Notes: generated by a model not told the origin, from the letters alone. 8,543 nucleotides of DNA from Oscillospiraceae bacterium (GCA_015065205.1 SVQS01000079.1:1-8543); one strand, 5' to 3'; positions 1 to 5,951 are shown, counted from the stretch's first letter. A program made the numbers and translations.

Positions 1-986
1 CCGATAAACTTCTTAACTGCCTCTTGAACTGCAGGAATTCTGGTAGAACCGCCAACGAGAAGCACCTTATCAATTTGATTTACAGAAAGACCTGCATCGG
101 CAAGCGCCTTCTTAGTGGGAACCATCGTTCTTTCAACGAGGTCGGATGTGATGCGATCAAACTCTGCGCGAGTCAAGGTTGCCTCAAAGTGCAAGGGTCC
201 TGCCGCGGTTGCCGTGATGAAAGGCAGGTTGATAGAAGTAGAGGTCATGCCTGAAAGCTCGATCTTTGCCTTCTCTGCTGCATCACGCAGTCTTTGCAGA
301 ACCATCTTGTCGCGGCGAAGGTCTACGCCGTTCTCTCTTTGGAACTGGTCAGCCATCCAATCGATGATACGTTGGTCGAAATCGTCACCGCCAAGGCGAG
401 TGTCACCGTTGGTTGCGAGAACCTCGAATACGCCATCGGAGATCTCAAGCAGAGATACGTCGAAGGTACCGCCGCCAAGGTCGAATACCATAATCTTTTG
501 GTTGGCTTCCTTATCCATACCGTAAGCAAGTGCTGCAGCCGTCGGCTCGTTGATGATACGCAGAACCTCAAGACCTGCGATCTTGCCGGCATCCTTGGTA
601 GCCTGACGCTGTGCATCGGAGAAGTATGCGGGAACGGTGATAACTGCCTGATTTACGGTGGTGCCGAGATAGCTCTCTGCATCGGATTTCAGCTTTTGCA
701 GAATCATTGCGGAGAACTCTTGAGGTGTGTAATTTTTGCCGTCGATTTCCTTTTTGAAGCCCGTGCCCATCTCACGCTTGATGGAGATGATTGTGCGATC
801 GGGGTTTGTGATTGCCTGTCTTTTTGCGACCTGTCCTACCATTCTCTCACCCGTTTTGGAAAATGCCACAACGGAAGGAGTGGTTCTTGCTCCCTCGGGA
901 TTGGGGATAACGATGGGCTCTGCGCCCTCGTAAACTGCTACGCAAGAGTTGGTTGTACCCAAGTCGATACCAATGATTTTTCCCAT
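1..986 (-). CDS. dnaK: Molecular chaperone DnaK (Hsp70), N-terminal 328 residues, cut by window edge
   Basis: ATP-dependent cytoplasmic chaperone that binds exposed hydrophobic segments of unfolded proteins, working with GrpE and DnaJ. The visible part is nearly all of the nucleotide-binding domain. The first phosphate loop IDLGTTNS is at residues 7-14, the second phosphate motif FDLGGGTFDVSLLE at about 168-181, GGDDFD at 199-204, and the adenosine-binding VGGSTRIP at 311-318. The segment around residues 73-100 runs straight from REMGTGF to YTPQE, without the roughly 25-residue insert of proteobacterial DnaK; this is the Gram-positive form. The ATG at 986 is preceded by GGAGGT (995-1000) with an 8-base spacer. 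It lies 54 bases after the grpE stop, with no CIRCE or clear promoter in the gap, so it is read from the hrcA promoter. The substrate-binding domain and probably dnaJ lie beyond the left edge. Confidence 0.98.
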   Translation of the reverse strand, partial: MGKIIGIDLGTTNSCVAVYEGAEPIVIPNPEGARTTPSVVAFSKTGERMVGQVAKRQAITNPDRTIISIKREMGTGFKKEIDGKNYTPQEFSAMILQKLKSDAESYLGTTVNQAVITVPAYFSDAQRQATKDAGKIAGLEVLRIINEPTAAALAYGMDKEANQKIMVFDLGGGTFDVSLLEISDGVFEVLATNGDTRLGGDDFDQRIIDWMADQFQRENGVDLRRDKMVLQRLRDAAEKAKIELSGMTSTSINLPFITATAAGPLHFEATLTRAEFDRITSDLVERTMVPTKKALADAGLSVNQIDKVLLVGGSTRIPAVQEAVKKFI

Positions 987-1040
987 AATAATTTACCTCC
1001 AAATATATAAAACTAAATTTCAAACAAATTGATTGCGACG

Positions 1041-1577
1041 TCAGTTTGCAACCTTGACCATCGCATAACGGATGACCTTGTCACCCTTGCAGTAGCCCTT
1101 TTGGAAGACCTCTACGATCTCACCCTCGCCATACTGCTCATCCTCCACGTGCATTACTGCATTGTGAAGGTTGGGATCGAACGTTTTACATTCGATCTCT
1201 TTAACACCCATTTTATCCATAGCGTCGTCAAATGCCTTAACAGTCATTTCAAGCCCCTTGGTAACGGCTTCAACGTTATCGGATTTGCTTGCGCGCTCAA
1301 GATTATCCAGGATGGGCAGCAGGTGAGCAATGCAATCGCTGTAAGCATCTGCCCACACGCCCTCCTTCTCTTTTGCGCTTCTCTTGCGGAAGTTATCGTA
1401 CTCCGCCATCATACGCATATATCTATCGTTACATTCCTCGCATTCAGCAGTTTTTGCTTCTAATTTTTTTGCAAGTTCTGCAAGTTCGGCATCGACCTTT
1501 TTGGCTTTCTTTTTATCTGCCTTCGGCGCTTCGGCTTTTACTTGCTCCTCATTCGCCGCGGTTTTCATTTCCTCCAT
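1041..1577 (-). CDS. grpE: Nucleotide exchange factor GrpE (178 aa)
   Basis: GrpE releases ADP from DnaK so that the chaperone can rebind ATP and let go of its substrate; it acts as a cytoplasmic dimer. The first 30 residues are charged and low-complexity (Lys, Glu, Ala), as is usual. A long helical, coiled-coil-like stretch follows (about 28-75, including AEYDNFRKRSAKEKE). The C-terminal beta domain carries the family signature FDPNLHNAVMHVED (133-146) through VFQKGYCKGDKVIRYAMVKV (157-176). The frame is open up to a GTG at 1592, but the GGAGGAG sequence at 1584-1590 sits six bases before the ATG at 1577, so I take that ATG as the start. This places the start 29 bases inside the end of hrcA, suggesting translational coupling. 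Length is normal for the family. Confidence 0.97.
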   Translation of the reverse strand: MEEMKTAANEEQVKAEAPKADKKKAKKVDAELAELAKKLEAKTAECEECNDRYMRMMAEYDNFRKRSAKEKEGVWADAYSDCIAHLLPILDNLERASKSDNVEAVTKGLEMTVKAFDDAMDKMGVKEIECKTFDPNLHNAVMHVEDEQYGEGEIVEVFQKGYCKGDKVIRYAMVKVAN

Positions 1578-2649
1578 CGGAATCTCCTCCACTGATTTGT
1601 TTGTTCGTGTGTATCATATTGGATATGTTGCCGCTGAGCCCCTCAAGCGTTGCAAGAACCTTTGCGTAGTCCATACGCCGCGGTCCTAAAATGCCGATAG
1701 CTCCCAGTGTTTTGCCATCCTTAACGATGGGCTTGAACACCAGTGCGGAATTGTTCATCACCTTGACCTGACTTTCGGAGCCGATGAGAACGTTAATGTC
1801 TTCTGTTTCGCTTTGCGAAACGAGATTTAAGATATCCTCTTTCTTTTCAAGCGTTCCAAGCAGTCCTTGGAGCTGAGTGACATCGCTGTATTCGGGATAT
1901 TGCAGGAGTCTGTCAATGCCGCTCACACGCATTTCTCCGTGATCGGACTCGTTGAGCAGATCATAAATGACCTTGATAACATCGCTCACAATAGCACTGT
2001 CAATTCCCATCTCCTGCTCAATACGCATCATAATAGGAAGCGTAATCTGCTCGGCAGAAAGACCGACAAGCGTGGAATTGAGCACACGCGCCAATTTGGT
2101 GACCGCCGCCTGAGAGAAGGCTTGCGTCTCGGAATGCAGATGCTTGCTCTTGACGTTGCCATCGGAATCGACCGCTACCAAAATAATGTGATCGGGATCG
2201 AGATAAATGGTCTCGAATTTTTCAACACTGACAGAATGAAGTTTTGGCTTAATGGCAATGCCCGTATAGTTGGTCATAGCCGAAGCCAGGTTGGATGCCG
2301 CCAAAAGGATTTGGTCGAGCTCCCCCATTTTTGCCTTGAGCAAAGCATTTATCTGTGCGATTTCATTGGTAGTCATTGCATAACGCTCAATCAATGCGTC
2401 AACATAGAAACGGTAACCAAGCTCGCTGGGAACACGCCCCGCAGATGCGTGAGGCTGCTCAAGATATCCCATTTCCTCAAGCTCTGCCATCTCGTTACGG
2501 ATGGTTGCCGAGGAACAGTTGATGTGCTGACTTTGCAGAATATACTTGGAGCCAACAGGCTCGCCGCCCTCGATGTGCGCGTCAACGATCGCTTTTAATA
2601 TTTGCTTTTTTCGCTCACTTAATCCACGATTTTCATCCTTCACGGCCAA
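1549..2649 (-). CDS. hrcA: Heat-inducible transcription repressor HrcA
   Basis: HrcA is the dimeric repressor of class I heat-shock operons; it binds CIRCE and needs GroEL for activity in the well-studied relatives. The N-terminal winged helix is clear: LSERKKQILKAIVDAHI (10-26), GGEPVGSKYI (28-37), then SSATIRNEMAELEEMGYL (46-63) and the conserved ASAGRVPSELGYRFYVD (68-84). The GAF-like middle and the C-terminal IGILGPRRMDYAKV are also typical. At 366 residues it is slightly longer than the Bacillus subtilis protein, mainly through a Gly/Asp/Asn-rich tail (GGDSDGGNENRGE) that overlaps the grpE start region. There is no ATG at the start: AAGGAG (2654-2659) is four bases from TTG at 2649 and ten from an in-frame GTG at 2643, so the true start is one of these two. 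First gene of the hrcA-grpE-dnaK operon, autoregulated through the CIRCE 32 bases upstream. Confidence 0.97.
   Translation of the reverse strand: MAVKDENRGLSERKKQILKAIVDAHIEGGEPVGSKYILQSQHINCSSATIRNEMAELEEMGYLEQPHASAGRVPSELGYRFYVDALIERYAMTTNEIAQINALLKAKMGELDQILLAASNLASAMTNYTGIAIKPKLHSVSVEKFETIYLDPDHIILVAVDSDGNVKSKHLHSETQAFSQAAVTKLARVLNSTLVGLSAEQITLPIMMRIEQEMGIDSAIVSDVIKVIYDLLNESDHGEMRVSGIDRLLQYPEYSDVTQLQGLLGTLEKKEDILNLVSQSETEDINVLIGSESQVKVMNNSALVFKPIVKDGKTLGAIGILGPRRMDYAKVLATLEGLSGNISNMIHTNKQISGGDSDGGNENRGE
1584..1590 (-). promoter_or_regulatory. grpE ribosome binding site inside hrcA
   Basis: GGAGGAG on the minus strand, six bases before the ATG at 1577. It decides the grpE start against the upstream in-frame GTG at 1592, which overlaps the ribosome binding site itself. 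It lies within the last codons of hrcA, so ribosomes finishing hrcA can re-initiate on grpE. Confidence 0.8.
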
Positions 2650-2680
2650 TTTGCTCCTTTCCGCTGCTTTTTTGTGTTTT

Positions 2681-2707
2681 TTAGCACTCGGTTTGCTTGA
2701 GTGCTAA
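2681..2707. promoter_or_regulatory. CIRCE operator (HrcA binding site)
   Basis: Perfect consensus TTAGCACTC, nine-base spacer, GAGTGCTAA. It lies just downstream of the predicted transcription start and upstream of hrcA, the standard place for HrcA repression of the operon. Because it would be transcribed, it can also form a hairpin in the 5' leader. Confidence 0.97.
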
Positions 2708-2718
2708 TCTACGATATA

Positions 2719-2747
2719 AATTTACCACGTTTTTGTCTGTTTGTCAA
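2719..2747 (-). promoter_or_regulatory. Sigma-A-type promoter of hrcA-grpE-dnaK
   Basis: On the minus strand, TTGACA (2742-2747) is followed after exactly 17 bases by TAAATT (2719-2724). The -35 is a perfect match and the -10 matches four of six positions. The expected start near 2712 puts CIRCE at the very beginning of the transcript. No sigma-B-type or other heat-shock promoter is needed to explain regulation. Confidence 0.8.
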
Positions 2748-2789
2748 TGGTTTTTTCTAATAAAGTTGTGAACATTTTGTTAATATTAC

Positions 2790-2806
2790 AACCGAGTGCT
2801 AAAAAA
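2790..2806. repeat. Orphan CIRCE arm: 17-base inverted copy of 2677-2693
   Basis: Positions 2790-2806 are the exact reverse complement of 2677-2693 (TTTTTTAGCACTCGGTT), which contains one arm of the CIRCE plus flanks on both sides. The half-site GAGTGCTAA is at 2794-2802. No matching arm lies nine bases away, so this is not a second complete CIRCE. It overlaps the T tract of the upstream terminator and sits about 46 bases upstream of the hrcA -35 box. Confidence 0.85.
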
Positions 2807-2831
2807 GAGCCTTGCCGAAGCAAAGCTCTTT
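2801..2831 (-). terminator. Rho-independent terminator with UUCG tetraloop, after the membrane-protein gene
   Basis: On the minus strand the stem AAAGAGCTTTGC pairs with GCAAGGCTCTTT around a TTCG loop closed by C-G. This gives 12 pairs including one U-G wobble. The stem runs into a T tract (six T in all, 2801-2806). It begins 15 bases after the stop of the membrane-protein gene (2846), so it should end that transcript before the hrcA promoter. The T tract merges into an extra copy of a CIRCE half-site. Confidence 0.9.
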
Positions 2832-2845
2832 GGGTTCAATTTGTT

Positions 2846-3640
2846 TTAAGATTCAAACTCAATTTGTCTCTTGGTTTCATTGGCATAAAACGTCTGCAAA
2901 AGATACGAAAGCAGAAAATAACCGATGAAAAACGCGGCAATGTCGCCAACGTAATAAGTGGCTACCAAAAACCACTCTTCAATACTCTGCGGAGCACCCC
3001 AAAAGAAAATATCATAATACAATCGCGAAAGCATTTTTAATGTCGCGGGAATAAGTGCCGAAAAGAAACAAACCTTGGAGAGCGGATTTTGAAGATTGAA
3101 AAGCCCTTCTATCGGAAAACAACCTGCTATTAGATTTCTCCCAACTTCATCCTTGGAATAAGGATTGGCACGCAACAAAGGACGATGGCAACAAAATTCG
3201 ACAAGCAGAAGAACACCCAGCATTTGCAAGCAGTCCATAAGCGCGCTGAAAAGAGCTCCCCAAAACTCCTCTTCCCAAAAGGTTTTCCACCCCGGAAAAG
3301 TCATAAGAGAAAAGGTTGCAAGCATTGTAAATAGATATCTTGCTACCACAGCAGTGGCATAAATAACAATAAACTGCTTGATTTGCTTTTTACCAAAGCG
3401 CAAGTATGTATAAATAAGGAAAGCAAACGAGCCCCAGTAAAATGAAAATTCCATTATGGGACCAATCAGCTCCGTCCAAAGAAACAAAAGGATCGAGCCA
3501 TCCCATAGCGCATTTGTAGAGAGCAAAAGGTAAACAGGCGTATAAATAGCAGATATAAAGCCAGCACAAGCGATTGAAAAAATCAAAAAATACTTTTTGA
3601 TTCGTTTGATGCAAAGTTCGTCAAATAAAATGTTTTGCAC
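2846..3640 (-). CDS. Six-helix integral membrane protein of unknown function (264 aa)
   Basis: I do not recognise the family. The protein is strongly hydrophobic, with likely membrane segments near residues 18-40, 50-80 (long, perhaps two), 90-113, 127-150, 188-214 and 224-252, and no cleavable signal peptide. A basic patch (KRIKK, 12-16) precedes the first helix and KKQIKQ (84-89) follows the second, which would place those parts in the cytoplasm. Acidic and aromatic residues sit between helices (FWEEEFW, 121-127). The frame opens at a TTG (3655), but GGAGGT (3646-3651) lies five bases before a GTG at 3640, so GTG is the probable start. It has its own strong promoter and terminator and thus looks like a single-gene transcript, divergent from the M14 peptidase. 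By eye it is more AT-rich than the heat-shock genes. A transporter subunit or a small-molecule or stress-related membrane protein are possible, but nothing supports one over another. Confidence 0.85.
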   Translation of the reverse strand: MQNILFDELCIKRIKKYFLIFSIACAGFISAIYTPVYLLLSTNALWDGSILLFLWTELIGPIMEFSFYWGSFAFLIYTYLRFGKKQIKQFIVIYATAVVARYLFTMLATFSLMTFPGWKTFWEEEFWGALFSALMDCLQMLGVLLLVEFCCHRPLLRANPYSKDEVGRNLIAGCFPIEGLFNLQNPLSKVCFFSALIPATLKMLSRLYYDIFFWGAPQSIEEWFLVATYYVGDIAAFFIGYFLLSYLLQTFYANETKRQIEFES

Positions 3641-3645
3641 ACAGC

Positions 3646-3651
3646 ACCTCC
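3646..3651 (-). promoter_or_regulatory. Ribosome binding site that fixes a GTG start
   Basis: GGAGGT on the minus strand with a five-base spacer to the GTG at 3640. The alternative TTG at 3655 lies upstream of this site and has no ribosome binding site of its own. Confidence 0.75.
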
Positions 3652-3668
3652 GCAAAAATTTCTAACCT

Positions 3669-3698
3669 ATTATACCACATTCCACGGTCGTGTGTCAA
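3669..3698 (-). promoter_or_regulatory. Sigma-A-type promoter of the membrane-protein gene
   Basis: Perfect TTGACA (3693-3698) and perfect TATAAT (3669-3674) on the minus strand, separated by 18 bases. This is the best consensus promoter in the window. A second TTGACA lies 12 bases further upstream (3705-3710) but has no -10 at the right distance. Confidence 0.85.
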
Positions 3699-3703
3699 CC
3701 TAT

Positions 3704-3732
3704 TTGTCAATTTTTCATCCCTTTCATATACT
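3704..3732 (+). promoter_or_regulatory. Sigma-A-type promoter of the M14 peptidase gene
   Basis: TTGTCA (3704-3709), 17 bases, TATACT (3727-3732); each box matches five of six consensus positions. Its -35 lies only five bases from the -35 of the divergent membrane-protein promoter, so the two polymerases would compete or be controlled together by anything that binds here. Confidence 0.7.
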
Positions 3733-3765
3733 GATATAGAAAATTCAGAACAGGAGGTTTATTTT

Positions 3766-4680
3766 ATGCCCAAAATACAAGACAACGCTCGCGCGTTCGA
3801 TTATGGCGCAATGATGGAACGCGTACATGATCTGGCGGATGCGTATCCATTTGTTACTCTTTCTTACATAGGCACATCTATCCTTGACCGCGCCATCCCT
3901 ATTCTGCACATCGGCAGTGGCAGTCGACGAGTGCTCTACGTGGGTGCACACCATGGAATGGAGTGGATTACTTCCCTCATCCTGACACAGTTTTGCGAGG
4001 AGCTTTGCCGTGTGATAGAGGCAAAGGAGCGCATTTACGGAATTTATCCTTGCGACCTTTTGAACGGTTATACGCTCTCTATTCTCCCCATGATCAATCC
4101 GGACGGTGTGGAATATCAAATTCACGGTGTTAACGAGAACAATCCGCTCCGCGAACGTCTGATGGAGATGAACGGGGGCGGTACAGACTTTTCCTCTTGG
4201 CAGGCAAATGCACGCGGTGTTGACCTCAATCACAATTATGATGCGGGATTTGAAGAATACAAAAAGCTTGAGCGCGAGCAAGGTATCAAAAAAGGCGCGC
4301 CCACACGGTATAGCGGTGAGTGTGCCGAAAGTGAACCCGAGGTGGCGGCACTTTGCAATTTGATACGGTTTTCTATGCCGTGGAGGGGAGTTATGACCTT
4401 GCATACGCAAGGTGAAGAAATTTTTGCTCCTCCCTGCAAAGCAAAACGTGAGGGTGGTATTACTGCAAGACGACTTTCGGAATTAACAGGCTACCGTCTT
4501 TGTCGCGCAGAGGGACTTGCCGCGTACGGCGGTCTCTCGGATTGGTGTGCCGAAAAGCTCTCTGTTCCTGCCTTTACAATGGAATGCGGCAGAGGAAAAA
4601 ATCCCCTGCCGATCACTCAAATATCCTCAATTTATGCAACAATGCGTGCATCCCTTTTTCTCTTTCCCACCATCCTTTGA
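3766..4680 (+). CDS. M14-family zinc carboxypeptidase, gamma-D-glutamyl-diamino-acid type (304 aa)
   Basis: Metallopeptidase of the carboxypeptidase A fold. The zinc ligands are visible: HGME (His63, Glu66) in GAHHGMEW and His213 in TLHTQGEEIF. The catalytic glutamate is Glu273 in FTMECGRGKNPLP. The HTQGE and ECGRGKNPLP contexts resemble the bacterial enzymes that cut the gamma-D-Glu to diaminopimelate bond of cell-wall peptides. There is no signal peptide or membrane helix, so it should act in the cytoplasm, or in the mother cell or forespore during sporulation, on recycled wall peptides. The substrate-binding motif usually written DLNRNF reads DLNHNY (153-158), so the usual Arg is His. AGGAGG (3752-3757) is eight bases before the ATG. 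Single gene with its own promoter; spoIIID lies convergent to it. The family assignment is firm, but the exact substrate is inferred. Confidence 0.9.
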   Translation: MPKIQDNARAFDYGAMMERVHDLADAYPFVTLSYIGTSILDRAIPILHIGSGSRRVLYVGAHHGMEWITSLILTQFCEELCRVIEAKERIYGIYPCDLLNGYTLSILPMINPDGVEYQIHGVNENNPLRERLMEMNGGGTDFSSWQANARGVDLNHNYDAGFEEYKKLEREQGIKKGAPTRYSGECAESEPEVAALCNLIRFSMPWRGVMTLHTQGEEIFAPPCKAKREGGITARRLSELTGYRLCRAEGLAAYGGLSDWCAEKLSVPAFTMECGRGKNPLPITQISSIYATMRASLFLFPTIL

Positions 4681-4682
4681 TT

Positions 4683-4715
4683 TTTGCATTGTTTTTCTCT
4701 AAAAAGAATTGCAAA
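4683..4715. terminator. Imperfect hairpin between convergent genes, possible weak terminator
   Basis: TTTGCA (4683-4688) pairs with TGCAAA (4710-4715). Inside that, TT pairs with AA and TTTTT (4692-4696) with AAAAA (4701-4705) around a CTCT loop, with one G-G mismatch and one bulged T. It starts two bases after the peptidase stop. It is poor in G-C pairs and is not followed by a T tract on either strand, so its role as a terminator is uncertain. Confidence 0.35.
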
Positions 4716-4737
4716 CGCGTGCATTATATGATATAAT
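4709..4737 (+). promoter_or_regulatory. Candidate orphan promoter reading antisense to spoIIID
   Basis: TTGCAA (4709-4714, four of six matches), exactly 17 bases, then a perfect TATAAT (4732-4737). No plus-strand gene starts until 5149. A transcript from here would begin near 4745 and run through the whole of spoIIID in antisense, perhaps on into the methyltransferase gene. The region is AT-rich, so chance occurrence is quite possible. The rest of the 4681-4783 gap holds only the hairpin described separately. Confidence 0.35.
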
Positions 4738-4783
4738 ATAATTTAATTGATGGGATTTGCTCTATTTTCTTGCGAATTTTTTC

Positions 4784-5056
4784 TCAAGACTCCCCTATTT
4801 GACGCTCTGCGGTGTACTTTTTTCGGGTGGCTTCACCGCCACGCAAATGCCGCTCTTGCTTGTTTTTGGTAAGCAGCTCCTGCACCTGCAAATATAAGGC
4901 ATTGTTGACGTGACGTAGCCTCTCGGTAACATCCTTATGTACTGTGCTCTTGCTGACTCCAAACACGCGTGCGGCCTCTCTTACGGTAGCGGCATGCTCC
5001 AACAGATAGTCTCCCAACACAACGCATCGCTCCCGTCCGGTCCAATCAGAGATCAT
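4784..5056 (-). CDS. spoIIID: Sporulation transcriptional regulator SpoIIID (90 aa)
   Basis: Small DNA-binding protein that, in Bacillus and Clostridium, acts in the mother cell to activate or repress sigma-E-dependent genes and to prepare the switch to sigma-K. The helix-turn-helix is at about 23-45 (ATVREAARVFGVSKSTVHKDVTERL), where VFGVSKSTVHKD is close to invariant in the family. The basic C-terminal DNA contact region is RHLRGGEATRKKY (69-81). The frame is open up to 5104, but AGGAGG (5064-5069) seven bases before the ATG at 5056 sets the start. The resulting length matches the roughly 90 residues of the Bacillus protein. It stands alone here, divergent from an RNA methyltransferase and convergent with the M14 peptidase, not in a spoIIQ-spoIIID-mbl cluster. 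Its presence argues that the organism forms spores. Confidence 0.97.
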   Translation of the reverse strand: MISDWTGRERCVVLGDYLLEHAATVREAARVFGVSKSTVHKDVTERLRHVNNALYLQVQELLTKNKQERHLRGGEATRKKYTAERQIGES

Positions 5057-5091
5057 ATTGCATCCTCCTCTATTCGGGTTCTCTCTGTTTG

Positions 5092-5119
5092 ATACTATGC
5101 ACAACCACCAAGATTTAGA
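5092..5119 (-). promoter_or_regulatory. Candidate sigma-E-like promoter of spoIIID
   Basis: On the minus strand CATAGTAT (5092-5099) resembles the sigma-E -10 element (CATACAAT-like, six of eight positions). An AT-rich TCTAAAT (5113-5119) lies 13 bases upstream as a weak -35. A start near 5085 would give a leader of about 30 bases. In Bacillus subtilis spoIIID is transcribed by sigma-E, which makes the match plausible, but the -35 is poor. Confidence 0.35.
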
Positions 5120-5148
5120 AGTGATTTAATAAAAAAGGATCTGTTTTT

Positions 5149-5916
5149 ATGTTAAAAGAAGAAAAACGCTTTGCCGCCTCGGATATTTTGGAAGGAATGA
5201 CCTCGATTTCTGCCCTTCTCAATTCCGATGAAGTCAACGACCGTAAAATTGAAAAGATACTTATAGACCGCGCAAAAAGGAAGTCGAAAGCCGCGCAGAT
5301 CGGTTTTCTAACGGCAAAATCGCACGAGCGCGGCTTCCCTGTTGAGTTTGTTGATGCCGAGGAAATTGATCGCCTTTCTGTGGGCAACACACACGGCGGT
5401 ATTTTGGCACTTTGCACACGGCGCACCATTCCCGTACTCTGCGCCGAGAATATTCGCCCCGATAGCTTTTACGTTTATCTTGAAGGGATTGAAGACCCCT
5501 ACAATTTCGGTTACGCCATTCGCTCGCTTTATGCGGCGGGTGTGAGCGGTGTCATTCTGCCGCCCCGCAACTGGATGACTGCCGCCGGTGTTGTTGCACG
5601 CGCGTCGGCAGGTGCTTCGGAGTGTATGCCCATTTTAGAAGCCGAGGGGGAGGATGCCGTAAGACTCTTTAAAGATGCGGGATACACTGTTCTTTGTGCA
5701 GGAATTCGCGACTCTGTCTCGGTGTTTGATGAGCATTTCTCCTACCCCGTTCTTTTGGTGGTGGGCGGTGAAAAGCGTGGCATCTCTCGCGCGCTTTTGG
5801 ATGCTGCTAACCGTATCGTACGCATCGACTACGGTCGCGAATTTAGCGGTTCTCTTTCGGCGGCATCTGCCGCAACGGTAATGGCATTTGAAATATTCCG
5901 CCAAAACCGTAAATAA
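5149..5916 (+). CDS. SpoU/TrmH-family RNA 2'-O-methyltransferase, RlmB-like (255 aa)
   Basis: Knotted SPOUT-fold enzyme that transfers a methyl group from S-adenosylmethionine to a ribose 2'-OH in rRNA or tRNA. The N-terminal part (about 1-95) looks like the small substrate-binding domain found in RlmB-type members, ending in HGGILALCT (82-90). Motif 1 is DPYNFGYAIRSLYAAGVSG (116-134), with Asn119 and the catalytic-type Arg125. Motif 2 is VVGGEKRGIS (204-213), usually GSEGxGL. Motif 3 is FSGSLSAASAATVMAFE (232-248), where the usual SLNVS reads SLSAAS and so lacks the common Asn. The start ATG at 5149 has AAAGGA (5134-5139) nine bases upstream. It is divergent from spoIIID across 92 bases, and I see no convincing sigma-A promoter for it there. 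Family is certain; the target nucleotide (G2251 of 23S rRNA by analogy) is not. Confidence 0.9.
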   Translation: MLKEEKRFAASDILEGMTSISALLNSDEVNDRKIEKILIDRAKRKSKAAQIGFLTAKSHERGFPVEFVDAEEIDRLSVGNTHGGILALCTRRTIPVLCAENIRPDSFYVYLEGIEDPYNFGYAIRSLYAAGVSGVILPPRNWMTAAGVVARASAGASECMPILEAEGEDAVRLFKDAGYTVLCAGIRDSVSVFDEHFSYPVLLVVGGEKRGISRALLDAANRIVRIDYGREFSGSLSAASAATVMAFEIFRQNRK

Positions 5917-5928
5917 AAAGTGAAAAAT

Positions 5929-5951
5929 CTTGTTTTTTTATAAAAAACAAG
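5929..5951. terminator. Perfect 10-bp AT-rich hairpin after the methyltransferase gene
   Basis: CTTGTTTTTT (5929-5938) pairs exactly with AAAAAACAAG (5942-5951) around a three-base TAT loop. It lies 12 bases after the stop codon and just before the next promoter. Only two of the ten pairs are G-C and the T-run that follows (5963-5969) starts 12 bases beyond the stem, so it is not a textbook terminator, though its position suits one. Confidence 0.4.

Noticed and set aside
294..1010. A 238-codon plus-strand frame across dnaK
   Set aside because: Shadow of the dnaK coding sequence; no family resemblance and no translation signal.
987..1040. A separate promoter for dnaK
   Set aside because: TATATT-like bases occur, but no -35 box lies at a workable distance and there is no CIRCE here.
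1867..2598. A 243-codon plus-strand frame across hrcA
   Set aside because: Shadow of hrcA; the minus-strand product matches HrcA along its whole length.
2776..2802. A second complete CIRCE upstream of the promoter
   Set aside because: Only one arm (2794-2802) is present; the bases nine positions before it do not match TTAGCACTC.
3745..4410. A 221-codon minus-strand frame across the M14 peptidase
   Set aside because: Antisense to a protein with intact zinc and catalytic residues; no supporting signals.
4768..4789. TCTTG/CAAGA hairpin as terminator of spoIIID
   Set aside because: The stem is only five pairs with a 12-base loop and is not followed by a T tract on the minus strand.
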